A stretch of 64,000 nt of DNA, from assembly GCF_000517105.1 (NCBI RefSeq), contig NZ_KI912149.1:901308-965307 (forward strand), given 5' to 3'. How positions within the stretch are numbered: position 1 is the stretch's first letter; each line of letters starts with the position of its first letter. Positions 17,056-26,755 of this stretch are shown here, piece by piece. The position numbers were made by a program, and so were the translations under genes. The notes beneath the pieces were generated by a model. That model was not told the origin of the DNA, did not search any database, and saw only the letters and a list, made by a program, of their open reading frames with translations. The stretch comes from Fischerella sp. PCC 9605 (GTDB taxonomy: Bacteria > Cyanobacteriota > Cyanobacteriia > Cyanobacteriales > Nostocaceae).

Positions 17056-18963
17056 ATGAGCGATATCGGTCTGCTAATGGTGGGAGTATTAGCAACAGGA
17101 CAAGCATTACCGCCAAAATTACCAGATCAGGAACAATTTCAGCCAGATAAACTGCTGCAAGAGTCAGCGCAGGATCGGGCTAATGTGGTTGCCCCAGTGA
17201 CAGAAATTACACTACCTGAGTTTATTTTATTTAATTCGAGTATCGAAACTATTCCATCCGATCTTACAAAACAAGAGTATCTAAATATACTTAAAAACCA
17301 AGATAAGATTAAATTCCAAAATTCTTCTGTTCTGGTAGGGGAAGTACAGCGACTAGAAGAAGTTGAGGAGAATACAGGAGAGTCTAGAGAAAAGGAAGTT
17401 GTAGAAATGGGAGGAGAAGATACTTCCCTCACTTTCCCCACTTCCTCAGACTCAGATAGTCAGATGTCTCAAGTCACATCCGTGTCGCAACTTGATGATG
17501 TACAACCCTCTGACTGGGCTTTTGGTGCTTTGCAGTCTCTGGTAGAACGCTATGGCTGTATTGCTGGATATCCCAATAGGACTTTTTTAGGCAACCGTGT
17601 TATCAGTCGCTATGAATTTGCAGCTGGGTTGGCAGCTTGTCTTGAAAGAATTAACGAATTGATCGCGAACAATACAACTAATACTTTTAAAGAAGAAGAT
17701 TTAATCGTACTGCAACGCTTGCAAGCTGAATTTCAAACACAGTTGCAGAAAGTACAGGAACGTGTAGCAAATCTAGAAAATAGAACTGAGGAAGTACAGG
17801 CAAATCAATTTTCAGCAACGACTAAACTAGTTGGTCAAGCTATCTTTAGCTTACAGGGAAACAGTAGTGCTGATGTGGATCTGTTTCCCAGAGATGGAGT
17901 GCCAGAACGTCAAGCACAGACAAATTGGACTTTTGCAAACAGCGTGCAACTAACGCTGGCGACTTCATTTACAGGGCAAGATTTGCTGTTAACTGGGTTA
18001 TCTTCTGGAAATTTGGATTCCTCTGCACCTTTTGTGTTTAGCAACATGGGACGGTTGGGTTTTGAAGCCAATACAAATAACGATGTAGTTATCAATGAGT
18101 TATCTTATCGATTTCCGGTTTCCGACAACATGGGAGTAGTTGTGGGTACGGCAGGTGTTAACCCCATCAACACCTTTCGCGGCGTTAACCCCCTAGAAGG
18201 TGCTGGCGAAGGAGCAATTTCTTTATTTGGTCAGCGTAACCCAATTTTGGCAATTGGCAACAGTACTGGCGGTGTAGGGTTTGACTGGCAGATTAGCGAT
18301 CGCATCAGCTTACAAGGTATTTATAGTGCCGAAATTCCGAGTTTTCCAGGTGATATCAACATCGGGGGAATAGTGGGTGGTAGATATACCACGGGCGCTC
18401 AACTGGCTTTAGCACCCACCAATAATATTGATCTGGGGATACATTATCTTTTCTCTCACTCTCCCGATGGTTTGTTAGGAAATGGTATCGGCGATGCCCA
18501 ACTCATTTCACCTTTTGCACCGCCTACAGCTTTCAACACTCACGCTGTTGGTGCTACCGTAGCATGGCGCATTAACCCCAACTTGCAATTAGGGGCTTGG
18601 GGTGGCTGGACTCATTCCGATCCGGTAAATCTTTCTGGAAACGTAGAAACCATAAATTGGATGGCATTTGCAGCGTTTCCTAATTTGGGGAGTCCTGGCA
18701 ACTTAGGAGGAATTCTCATCGGACAACCTCCCAAAATCACTTCTAGTACCTTACCTGAAGGATACAATTTTCCCAACTTTTCCGACGGAGGGACAGCTGG
18801 TGGGCGCGATGATACATCCTTGCACGTAGAACTTTTTTATCGCGCCCAGTTGAATGAGAATTTGGCGCTGACTCCAGGCGTATTTGTGATTTTTAATCCC
18901 GATCGCAATGCTGTAAACGACCCCTTGGTAGTTGGGGCATTGAGAGCAACCTTCCGGTTTTAA
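17056..18963 (+). CDS. SLH-domain outer-membrane porin (OprB-type, iron-uptake-porin-like)
   Basis: A 635-residue outer-membrane porin of the cyanobacterial type. An SLH domain lies at about residues 150-200 (QLDDVQPSDWAFGALQSL, then GCIAGYPNRTFLGNR and ISRYEFAAGLAACL), which anchors to peptidoglycan-linked polymer. A coiled coil (LQAEFQTQLQKVQERVANLE) follows, then a beta-barrel of about 370 residues ending in ALRATFRF with a terminal Phe, the BAM signal. The N-terminus (IGLLMVGVLATGQALP) is a short hydrophobic stretch and a poor signal peptide. A stop lies nine codons upstream, so the true start remains unclear. Residues 110-150 are unusually Ser/Glu-rich. Confidence 0.88.
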   Translation: MSDIGLLMVGVLATGQALPPKLPDQEQFQPDKLLQESAQDRANVVAPVTEITLPEFILFNSSIETIPSDLTKQEYLNILKNQDKIKFQNSSVLVGEVQRLEEVEENTGESREKEVVEMGGEDTSLTFPTSSDSDSQMSQVTSVSQLDDVQPSDWAFGALQSLVERYGCIAGYPNRTFLGNRVISRYEFAAGLAACLERINELIANNTTNTFKEEDLIVLQRLQAEFQTQLQKVQERVANLENRTEEVQANQFSATTKLVGQAIFSLQGNSSADVDLFPRDGVPERQAQTNWTFANSVQLTLATSFTGQDLLLTGLSSGNLDSSAPFVFSNMGRLGFEANTNNDVVINELSYRFPVSDNMGVVVGTAGVNPINTFRGVNPLEGAGEGAISLFGQRNPILAIGNSTGGVGFDWQISDRISLQGIYSAEIPSFPGDINIGGIVGGRYTTGAQLALAPTNNIDLGIHYLFSHSPDGLLGNGIGDAQLISPFAPPTAFNTHAVGATVAWRINPNLQLGAWGGWTHSDPVNLSGNVETINWMAFAAFPNLGSPGNLGGILIGQPPKITSSTLPEGYNFPNFSDGGTAGGRDDTSLHVELFYRAQLNENLALTPGVFVIFNPDRNAVNDPLVVGALRATFRF

Positions 18964-19096
18964 TTATTTACTGGTGTAAATATAATCAAAAACTGTATTT
19001 TTATACGTATGCCTTTTCCTAATAATAAGCATTTGGGCAACCGTTACGCAAAAATACTGAGACTTTTTTACTCTTTAACAAAGGAACAAATTTAAG

Positions 19097-20260
19097 ATGC
19101 GAGTAAAATTATCAGATTTTGGCACGCAGCAGCAACATCCAACCCAAAATTTTTATAAATTGGGTTGTGCAGTTGTGACTAGCAGTGGCTTAGCCGCAGT
19201 TATTCTTGGCCTGGGGACATCAAGCGCCACGGCTCAAATTACAATTCAAAGCACGGGCACCCTATCAGGCACTATCCAACTTCCCAAGTTTAATCCTAAT
19301 TTCAATAACAGGATTACTCGTGTTGATACCGACTCTAGCGGTACTTACTACCGCAACATCGGCACTAAGAGTAATCCCAATTATGTTCCTGTGTATAAGT
19401 CAGATTATGTAAAGGTACAAACACGCGCTGATGGCAGTCTGAGTTATTTCGTTGACTTTAAAGGAGTTCCGGTTGTTTCCTTTGACGGCATCCTGAGTTC
19501 GCCAGTACTTTCTAATGGTGAATTGACGCCCTATAATTATCAAGGAAAATTGCCAGGAACAAAATTTCAAGGCGTAGTTCAAGATGAGTTTGGGCTAACA
19601 AAAGGTTTTTACACAGGTCTTGTTACCGATCCAACCACAGGACAGCAGTATGAGGGTACATTTGAGGTAAACGGACAAGGCCCGCGATATAGCGATCGCA
19701 ATGGTGGCGAAAGTCCTACAGTCTTTGATTTCAGGTCGGATCTCCCAGGTAAGCCAACCGTAACATCCTATAAAATGACCAATAGCCCCTTGGTGAGATT
19801 GACGGTTAAAGTACCTGCGGATGCAAAACTTGTCACTCCCAGCAGCAGTACACCCACTACAGGCAATAGCAGCACACCCACTACAAATACAGGTAGTAAT
19901 ACTACACCCACTACAGGCAGTAGTAGTACCCCTACCACAGGCAGCAGCACACCTCCTACTCCTCCTACTTCTCTCCCATCCCCCTCTCTTCCACTCTCCA
20001 CATCTCCTACTTCCACTACTTCTTCTACATCTCCCACTTCCCCCACTCTTCCACTCTCCCCCTCTCCCACTCCCCCTACTTCCCCCACTCCTACTCCCAC
20101 ACTTAACATGGAGTTCAGCACCGGTACTTCCTTTACAGGAAATTCAACAGTTTTTAACCTTGCAGCTATTTGTTTGCGAGATTGTGTGAACTGCCGTACC
20201 AAAGAAGAATCTACACCTAAAAGAGCGATCGGTCCTCGCAGCCGAGTTTTGCTGCGTTAA
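19097..20260 (+). CDS. Secreted protein with Ser/Thr/Pro-repeat linker, unknown function
   Basis: A 387-residue exported protein. A signal peptide spans roughly residues 25-47 and ends at SSATAQ. The first domain (48-250) is beta-rich and has no family I recognise. Residues 255-345 are a low-complexity linker of TPTTGSSS units turning into PSLPLSTSPTSPTLPLSPSP, the latter encoded by CTCTCCCACTCCCC-type DNA like that inserted in cobJ. The C-terminal tail has CLRDCVNC, a possible metal or disulfide motif, and ends basic. The linker length is likely variable between strains. Confidence 0.7.
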   Translation: MRVKLSDFGTQQQHPTQNFYKLGCAVVTSSGLAAVILGLGTSSATAQITIQSTGTLSGTIQLPKFNPNFNNRITRVDTDSSGTYYRNIGTKSNPNYVPVYKSDYVKVQTRADGSLSYFVDFKGVPVVSFDGILSSPVLSNGELTPYNYQGKLPGTKFQGVVQDEFGLTKGFYTGLVTDPTTGQQYEGTFEVNGQGPRYSDRNGGESPTVFDFRSDLPGKPTVTSYKMTNSPLVRLTVKVPADAKLVTPSSSTPTTGNSSTPTTNTGSNTTPTTGSSSTPTTGSSTPPTPPTSLPSPSLPLSTSPTSTTSSTSPTSPTLPLSPSPTPPTSPTPTPTLNMEFSTGTSFTGNSTVFNLAAICLRDCVNCRTKEESTPKRAIGPRSRVLLR

Positions 20261-20566
20261 CAATTCATTTCTGGAACATGACCACGACAAGATGAAATCT
20301 ATAACTATAGTCATAAACAGAGCAAAATTCCAAAACAGCAAATCTGTTCTAGGAGAGTAGCTTATTTTGTGGTTATGGCTATACTAAGTGATTGATACAC
20401 CTGCCTTCCCAGCAATACCAGCACCATATTCAGTTTTTATGAAACTGATTTTCTAGCTTCGGGCAACAACCACAGTCAGATTTTAGTTGTTTGATTCGTC
20501 AATCAACTAAATTCATAAACAGAGGGAATACACAATCATTCACACACTTGTTCTAAGGAAGCAGTG
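20261..20566. other. Intergenic stretch upstream of the DUF1361 gene
   Basis: No gene or strong repeat is seen. A short inverted pair, GTTGTTTGATT and AATCAAC, occurs at about 20488-20509. Confidence 0.35.
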
Positions 20567-21238
20567 ATGAAAGCAGAACTGATTGAATTAATAGCCAGGG
20601 TAATACCGGTTTTGCAAATCAATATGCGTTGGATGACTTGGAATTTATTTCTGGCATTTATACCTTTAGCTTTGAGTGTTTGGTTGTTTCGCATCAAACG
20701 CGGACGCTCTTGGGTTTGGTGGCTGGGATTTATAGTTTTCTATGCTTTCTTACCAAATGCGCCTTATCTGTTAACCGATGTGATTCACCTGATCGACGAT
20801 GTCCGCACAATTCAATCTGTGTGGATGATTACCTTGGTGTTAATTCCTTTGTATTTACTAGTAATTCTGGCTGGTTTTGAAGCCTACGTCATATCTTTAA
20901 TTAATGTGGGATACTACTTGCACCGCATAGGTAAGAGTCAATGGATTGTCTGGGTGGAAATGATTACTCATGCTTTATGTGCTGTTGGTATTTATTGGGG
21001 TAGGTTCTTGCGTTTTAACAGTTGGGATTTCGTTACTCAACCAGATGCTTTACTAACTAGAGGTGTAGAAGAAATTTTAGGCAAGCAACCTCTAGTAATT
21101 ATTGCTATTACTTTTGGTATACTTGTTGGCTTGTACTGGCTGATGAAACGAGTAACTTTAGGTTTTGTTAGGCAAGGAAACAAGGGTATAGCTATTAAAT
21201 CACAACTAATAAATTCCAACACCCATAATGCTGGTTAA
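20567..21238 (+). CDS. DUF1361 integral membrane protein
   Basis: A 223-residue membrane protein with about six to seven helices. The family hallmark is FYAFLPNAPYLLTDVIHL following a positively charged loop (RIKRGRSWVWWLG), with a conserved Gly-rich/Trp region IYWGRFLRFNSWD later. DUF1361 proteins have no known function. The ATG at 20567 is preferred over the GTG one codon upstream. A strong rho-independent terminator (21349-21399) lies about 110 bases past the stop, so the gene is transcribed alone. Confidence 0.85.
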   Translation: MKAELIELIARVIPVLQINMRWMTWNLFLAFIPLALSVWLFRIKRGRSWVWWLGFIVFYAFLPNAPYLLTDVIHLIDDVRTIQSVWMITLVLIPLYLLVILAGFEAYVISLINVGYYLHRIGKSQWIVWVEMITHALCAVGIYWGRFLRFNSWDFVTQPDALLTRGVEEILGKQPLVIIAITFGILVGLYWLMKRVTLGFVRQGNKGIAIKSQLINSNTHNAG

Positions 21239-21348
21239 TTCAGATAAATAAATGTATTTATCGTGAAGGCTGTTAGTGATTGATGGTTGATGCTTAGTTG
21301 TAAAAACAATCAACAACTAACCCTTCATTTCAAAGCCATCTACGTCTG

Positions 21349-21399
21349 TACCTACCTTTTCCTCCATCTCAAGAGAGGACATAAGGTAGGTATTTTTTT
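21349..21399 (+). terminator. Rho-independent terminator after the DUF1361 gene
   Basis: TACCTACCTT (21349-21358) pairs with AAGGTAGGTA (21383-21392) and seven T follow immediately. Confidence 0.85.
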
Positions 21400-21487
21400 A
21401 TCAAAAGAAAGATGCAGCCTCACAAAAAATAATTTGAAATTAATCTAGATCGATCAGCTTTAATTGACGTGGATAGGAATTTAAAAT

Positions 21488-22657
21488 ATGCAGCTATTGT
21501 CGATTGATGAACTCAAGTTTTTAGTAGAAAATGCTCAAAGTCCTTGTGTTTCTCTGTACATGCCCACGCAAAAAGCAGGGACAGAAACTCGACAGAATCC
21601 AATTCGCTTCAAAAATTTAATCCGCGAAGCAGAGGAACGCTTGGATAAAATGGGAATTCGCCACACTGAGGCAGTAGATTTTCTCCAGCCAGCTAAGGAA
21701 CTTGATACGAATGAGTTCTGGCAAAATCAAGACCACGGTTTGGCAATTTTTATCTCGCCAAATGTGTTTCGCTACTACCAACTCCCGATGGAGTTTCAAG
21801 AATTAGTAGTTGTTAGCAATCAATTCCACCTCAAGCCACTAGTGCATCTTGTCAACAATGATGGACGGTTTTTCGTCCTGGCTCTCAGCCAAGATAATGT
21901 CAGGTTCTTTGAGGGAACACACTACAGCATCCAAGAGGTAGAGGTGGACAATATGCCTAAGAGCCTGGATGAAGCCCTCCTCTATGACGAGACTGCCAAA
22001 GAGGGGCAGCGGCGGATTGGGACATCCAGAGAGGGAACTGCTAATCCTTTTTCACAGCCAGGTGAGTTTCACGGACAGGGTAGCCCCGACAGAGACGAAC
22101 ACCAAAAAGACATCCTGCAATTCTTTCACGCCATTGATGACGCATTACACGAAAAACTACGGGATGAAAAAGCACCTTTAGTGCTGGCTGGAGTTGAGTA
22201 TCTCTTTGCTATTTACAGAGAAGCTAATTCTTACAAACATCTGCTGGAGGAAGGTATTCATGCCAATGTAGACATTATCAAGCCGGAAGAATTACACGAG
22301 CAGGCTTGGCAAATTGTGGAACCTATGTATACTCAATCGCACGAGGCTATCATGGAGCTTTACCAGCAAATTGCTGGAGAAGGTACTGGTAGAGCCTCTA
22401 GCGATCTCAAACAAATTGTTCCCGCTGCTTATTTCCAAAGAGTTGATTATTTGTTAGTGCCGATAGACCAGCAAGTATGGGGTGATTTCGATCCAGAGAC
22501 AATGGCTGTAGAATTACATCCAGAACCAGAGCCTGACGACCAGGATCTGTTGGATTTTGCCGCTATTTATACACTCCTTAATGGTGGTGCAGTCTACACC
22601 GTTAAGCCAGAAGAATTACCAAATGGTGTACCAGCAGCAGCAATTTTCCGATATTGA
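21488..22657 (+). CDS. Bacterial archaeo-eukaryotic release factor (baeRF)-family protein
   Basis: A 389-residue soluble protein. It resembles the baeRF group (bacterial homologues of eukaryotic release factor eRF1/Pelota): N-terminal CVSLYMPTQKAGTETRQNPI, then KNLIREAEERL, FISPNVFRYYQLP, RFFVLALSQDNVRFFEG, and a C-terminal L7Ae/eRF1-like region with LVLAGVEYLFAIYREAN and LLNGGAVYTVKPEELP. In such proteins a loop between the domains substitutes for the GGQ loop; here that region is GTSREGTANPFSQPGEFHG. A role at the ribosome or in translational stress is proposed for the group, not proven. It is probably the baeRF7 type, by memory only. Confidence 0.72.
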   Translation: MQLLSIDELKFLVENAQSPCVSLYMPTQKAGTETRQNPIRFKNLIREAEERLDKMGIRHTEAVDFLQPAKELDTNEFWQNQDHGLAIFISPNVFRYYQLPMEFQELVVVSNQFHLKPLVHLVNNDGRFFVLALSQDNVRFFEGTHYSIQEVEVDNMPKSLDEALLYDETAKEGQRRIGTSREGTANPFSQPGEFHGQGSPDRDEHQKDILQFFHAIDDALHEKLRDEKAPLVLAGVEYLFAIYREANSYKHLLEEGIHANVDIIKPEELHEQAWQIVEPMYTQSHEAIMELYQQIAGEGTGRASSDLKQIVPAAYFQRVDYLLVPIDQQVWGDFDPETMAVELHPEPEPDDQDLLDFAAIYTLLNGGAVYTVKPEELPNGVPAAAIFRY

Positions 22658-22708
22658 TTATTCCCAAGGTGTTGTATAAACTTAAACATCCTATATACAA
22701 CACTGTTT

Positions 22709-23533
22709 ATGAAGAGTATTCGTTCGTTTATTACTCAATCTCTAATTGGTTTAGCTATTTTAAGCGGAACAGCTATATCTACTACATCTGTACGAGCAGA
22801 AGTTATCGCCGGACAATCAGGCAATGTGCGAGCAGAAATCTCTTACGAACAACCACAGGAATATCAGTATAAAAACGTGCAAATAAAAATTGTCCGGGAG
22901 GGTAAAACTGTTTTAGATCAAAAGCTGCCTCAAGACAGCGAATACGATCGACCTATAGGTGCTTTGTTAGATGAAAACGATCGCGATAAATTACCAGTGC
23001 TAGACGTGGACGGTGACAAAGAACCAGAAGTAATTGCCGATTTCTTTACTGGTGGAGCGCACTGTTGTACTTACTCGCTAATTTATCGCTATGACGCAAA
23101 AGCCAAGCAGTACAAAAAAATTCGCCATGAATGGGGTAATGGTGGCTATCGACTTATAGATTTAGATAAGGATGGGCTACCAGAGTTTGAAAGTCGAGAC
23201 GATCGCTTTGCCTATGCATTCACAGCCTATGCTGCTTCTGGTTATCCCTTGCAAATTTGGCAATATCGCCAAGGCAAGATGATAGATGTTACCCGCCGCT
23301 ATCCCAAATTAATTTACAATCATGCCTTTGAGCTATGGCAAACTTTCTTATCAGCGCGGAAAGAAGGAGATAACGGCAAGGGGTTTTTAGCGGCATACTT
23401 GGCAGATAAATATATGCTCGGTCAAGGACAAGATGGTTGGCAGAAAGTCAAGCAAGCCTACAAAGGACGCGATCGCACTCGATACTTTGCTGATTTACGT
23501 AAGTTCTTGCGGGAAACTGGTTATATGAAATAG
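22709..23533 (+). CDS. Secreted protein with calcium-binding-like Asp loops
   Basis: A 274-residue exported protein with a signal peptide ending near residue 31 (TTSVRAEV). Two aspartate loops, LDVDGDKEPEVI and LDKDGLPEFES, resemble the DxDxDG calcium loops of FG-GAP/VCBS or dockerin-like repeats. Between them lies FFTGGAHCCTYS with a vicinal Cys pair. The second half is aromatic- and Lys-rich. It looks like a periplasmic or cell-surface protein; no enzymatic motif is seen. It lies 52 bases after the baeRF gene on the same strand and may be cotranscribed. Confidence 0.75.
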   Translation: MKSIRSFITQSLIGLAILSGTAISTTSVRAEVIAGQSGNVRAEISYEQPQEYQYKNVQIKIVREGKTVLDQKLPQDSEYDRPIGALLDENDRDKLPVLDVDGDKEPEVIADFFTGGAHCCTYSLIYRYDAKAKQYKKIRHEWGNGGYRLIDLDKDGLPEFESRDDRFAYAFTAYAASGYPLQIWQYRQGKMIDVTRRYPKLIYNHAFELWQTFLSARKEGDNGKGFLAAYLADKYMLGQGQDGWQKVKQAYKGRDRTRYFADLRKFLRETGYMK

Positions 23534-23786
23534 GTTAGTAGTTAGTGGATAGTGGTTAGTGGGTGGTGGATAGTGGACAGTGGATAGTGGTAAAAAATCA
23601 ACTACTAACTACTAACCACTAGCCCTTTGGTGGTGCAATCCTAAACAATAAATTTTCTTGAACCACCAAGACACTAAGTCATCAAGTCGAATCAGGAAAA
23701 ACCAGGCAATGAAAGCAGATTTTTCACTCACCTTGAAAGGGGTGCTACTAACCACTAACTACTAACCACTAACTACTAACTAATAA
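23534..23786. repeat. STRR heptamer blocks flanking a dispersed 74-bp repeat
   Basis: GTTAGTG/GGATAGT heptamers (23536-23587) and ACTAACT heptamers (23593-23620, 23746-23785) surround a segment at 23659-23732 that contains ACCACCAAGACACTAAG and GGCAATGAAAGCAGATTTTT. The reverse complement of that segment recurs at 36625-36696. No gene is present. Confidence 0.8.
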
Positions 23787-26201
23787 CTACTGTATTTGTC
23801 GCCGCGCTGCTTCTAAAAGCAAGCGTTTCTCAGCCCGGGCAATGGCTTGATATGTCCTCAATACTGCTTCCGGTTCTACGGAAATGGAAGTAATACCCCA
23901 TTCGATCAGATTGTCAATGATTTCCGGATACAATGCTGGTGCTTGACCGCAAATAGAACAAGGAATTCCGGCATCTCTCGCCATGTGGATCAGTCTAGCG
24001 ACTGCATCCATTACCGCTGGGTGACGTTCATCAAATGCTTTTGCTAGCTGTCCTTGCTCTCTATCTACTCCTAGCAATAGTTGGGTGAGGTCATTAGTTC
24101 CAATGGAAATCCCTTGTACACCTGCTTTGATATATTCTGGCAGCAAAAACAGCACGCTTGGTACTTCTGCCATAATCCACAGCTGAAACTGGGGTACTTG
24201 ATTTAAATTTGCTTGCTCAACTTTTTGGCGGCAAAAACGAAACTCTTCTACCGTGCGAACAAATGGCAAAATTAGGTGGATATTGGTATAACCAGCTTTT
24301 TGTACATTTGCCAAAGCCGTTAGTTCCATCTCAAAAACGGCGGGGTTTTCTAAATAACTGAAAGTACCCCGCTCTCCCAAAACCGACTGTCGTGAAGATG
24401 GGATATTATGGCTAAAAGATGACAATTCGTGCGATCGCCAGTCCAAAGAGCGATAAAAGATAGGTCGTGGTGCAAAGGCATGGGCAAATTGCACAATCTG
24501 ATCGTACCAGCGCTCTAGTAATTGAGTCTGACGCCCATTGATTAGCCAATGATTGGGGTGTTGTCCCTCCAACATGGTAAGTGCCATCAGTTCTGAGCGC
24601 AATAATCCCACTCCATCTACAGGTAGAGAGAGCGCTTGCTCGATTAAGCTTGGCTGACTCAAGTTTACCAGCAACCGAGTAGCGATCGTAGGTAAATGAG
24701 AATTGATGGGGTGATGGGGAGTAGTTTGCTCCGTTGTTACAGACAGTGGTGTATGACTAACGTGTGATGAACTAACAGAGTGATGGGGAGATAAAGATAA
24801 CGAGGCAAAAGGAGAGAATTGATCTAATTTTTTCCTCCTGGTATCGTCTCCTCCTCCACCCATACTGAGGCGATAAATTTCTCCCTTGTCGCCATCGATG
24901 AGCAGTTGTTCGCCGTTTTGAATCAATGTTGTAGCATTTGCTGCGTTTACTACACCGGGAATGCCCAATTCTCTTGCCAGAATTGCCGCATGACTAGTTA
25001 AACCTCCCTGTTCAGTGATAATCCCACCTGCTTGTTGCAATATTGGCAACCAATTAGGCGTGATGGCTGGAGCAACTAAAATTACTCCTTTAGGTATTTG
25101 TTCTGGTCTGTGTTGTGAGTTCACTACATGGGCCGTTGCTGTCACACGTCCCATTGCTGCCCCCAATCCTTTGATGAAATGGAAATTGGAAATCCCAGAT
25201 TGAGGGACGTTAACTTGTGTCAGGTAGAGTATCCCTGAAGGCATTTCCTGAGAAATTGTCCACTCTAAGGTAAGATTCGCACCAAATTCTGTCACAAGTT
25301 GATTTACTAGCCCAATTAATTGTTGTAAGTGTTCTTCTGATAAAGCATATGCTTGTTGTTGGGCTTCCTCAAGAAGACAGACTTGTAAACAAGAGTCATC
25401 TAAGGTTGACACAGAGGCTGGTACAGATTGCAAATTAGCCCCAGAATTTGCATCATCAATACGATAAGCCAGCATTTTACAACCCAACTGTTGCTCTAGC
25501 ACCATGCCAGTTTTTGGTTGAATGTAGTAGACATCTGGCAGAACTTCACCGTAGGCGATCGCAAATCCCAATCCCAAAGTGGCTTGAATTTCCCATGCCG
25601 AAGAGTTGGCGATCGCTAAGCCACTGGCAATTGCATTTTGAATTGGTTGTACCAAAACTGCTAATTTTATTTGCTGCAAGTCAATACCTGCTTGCTGCCA
25701 ATAGAGAAGACTTCTAGCACGAAAAAGCTGACTCCAAGTCCGCTTCAGTGCTGTGGCGATCGCCTCTAGTTCGCAGTGACAAACTTGTGACTCTAGCAAT
25801 CCAGATAGATTGCCAACTCCCTGTTTGCCAGTTGGAAGCGTCAGGCTAGGACGAAAAATCAGACATTTAGTATTCCACCTTCTCGCTGCGTTTAAAATTG
25901 CATTTAACAGCTGTGGTGGCACAGTGGCAGTGATAATCTCCTGACGTAAGCTTCCAGCCACCTGCTGAAGTTGATGCCAATTGCTTACATCCAAATGCAA
26001 AGAAGAATTGGGTAAGTCAGCAACTAATGCTTCTGAACTGTTCAGAGTTTCTAGAAATTCTCGCAAAACTGATGCCGCAATGACGAAACCAGACACCACC
26101 GGATAACCACGCTGCATGATTCTGCTCAAATAAAAAGCCTTATCACCGACTTCGGCGCGGTCTAGTGGTTTAATTTGCTCAAGCCAGTAGAGTTTGTCCA
26201 C
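23787..26201 (-). CDS. ppsA: Phosphoenolpyruvate synthase-like enzyme with repeat-derived insertions
   Basis: An 804-residue protein with PEP-synthase architecture: an N-terminal ATP-grasp-like domain (VGDKAFYLSRIMQRGYPVVS), the swivelling phosphohistidine domain with GGLTSHAAILARELGIPG (His at about residue 404), and the C-terminal PEP/pyruvate barrel with SIGTNDLTQLLLGVDRE and the catalytic Cys in CSICGQAPALYPEI. PpsA converts pyruvate and ATP to PEP. The ATP-grasp motif normally VRSSATAED reads FRPSLTLPTGKQG here, where a short palindrome (25813-25835) interrupts the gene. Residues 449-504 are low-complexity Ser/His-rich sequence from repeat DNA. The phosphotransfer and PEP halves look intact; ATP use is uncertain. 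Confidence 0.85.
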   Translation of the reverse strand: MDKLYWLEQIKPLDRAEVGDKAFYLSRIMQRGYPVVSGFVIAASVLREFLETLNSSEALVADLPNSSLHLDVSNWHQLQQVAGSLRQEIITATVPPQLLNAILNAARRWNTKCLIFRPSLTLPTGKQGVGNLSGLLESQVCHCELEAIATALKRTWSQLFRARSLLYWQQAGIDLQQIKLAVLVQPIQNAIASGLAIANSSAWEIQATLGLGFAIAYGEVLPDVYYIQPKTGMVLEQQLGCKMLAYRIDDANSGANLQSVPASVSTLDDSCLQVCLLEEAQQQAYALSEEHLQQLIGLVNQLVTEFGANLTLEWTISQEMPSGILYLTQVNVPQSGISNFHFIKGLGAAMGRVTATAHVVNSQHRPEQIPKGVILVAPAITPNWLPILQQAGGIITEQGGLTSHAAILARELGIPGVVNAANATTLIQNGEQLLIDGDKGEIYRLSMGGGGDDTRRKKLDQFSPFASLSLSPHHSVSSSHVSHTPLSVTTEQTTPHHPINSHLPTIATRLLVNLSQPSLIEQALSLPVDGVGLLRSELMALTMLEGQHPNHWLINGRQTQLLERWYDQIVQFAHAFAPRPIFYRSLDWRSHELSSFSHNIPSSRQSVLGERGTFSYLENPAVFEMELTALANVQKAGYTNIHLILPFVRTVEEFRFCRQKVEQANLNQVPQFQLWIMAEVPSVLFLLPEYIKAGVQGISIGTNDLTQLLLGVDREQGQLAKAFDERHPAVMDAVARLIHMARDAGIPCSICGQAPALYPEIIDNLIEWGITSISVEPEAVLRTYQAIARAEKRLLLEAARRQIQ
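25813..25835. repeat. Short inverted repeat inside the ATP-grasp domain of the PEP synthase-like gene
   Basis: CCAACT (25813-25818) and AGTTGG (25830-25835) flank CCCTGTTTGCC. On the coding strand it is read as LPTGKQGVG, a peptide that does not belong to the ATP-grasp family. Confidence 0.55.
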
Positions 26202-26734
26202 TCAATTAGTCAGTTGTCGGTTGTCATAGCCTCTGGTGGAAACCAGAGAAGTTAGCACGGGTGCAAGGCTTTACGCCTGTACAGTTGTTAGTAGTTGGTT
26301 GTAAATCTTTAACTATTAATCACTATCCGCTATCCACTGTACGAGCAAAGCATTTTTACGATAATTTTTCAGTTTAATGGAAAGAAAATATTTTCAAATG
26401 CTTCGCCCAGTCTAAGTCATTGTGACAGTCTGGAAACAGCGCTGCTCGCTTTTGGTATTGCGATTTAGTTTATACTAAAAGTACTAAAGAAAAGATTTAT
26501 TATCTCCTGTGTTGCCTCAGCGTTTGTATATTGCTAATTGGCCTATCTGGAAGCAGAGTAATAAATAACTAGTCATACATGGGAATTTATGCCTGAGCTT
26601 GGTTCCTTAATGCTGCTAGCTTGCTGGGCATTTTATCAAAGAAAATCTATACAGAGAATCTTATCACAATACCAGAATGGCGAGGGCAGGAGGCAGTTCG
26701 ATCTGAAATATGAGAGCGATCGCTCCTTTAGCGC
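26202..26734. other. Intergenic stretch between divergent genes
   Basis: It contains TAGTTGG/ATCACTATCC-type repeat units near 26285-26340 and a 56-codon open frame (26589-26759) that overlaps the start of the MgtC-family gene and resembles nothing known. Promoters for both neighbours must lie here. Confidence 0.35.
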
Positions 26735-26755
26735 GTGTTTCGACTCAAAAAACAA

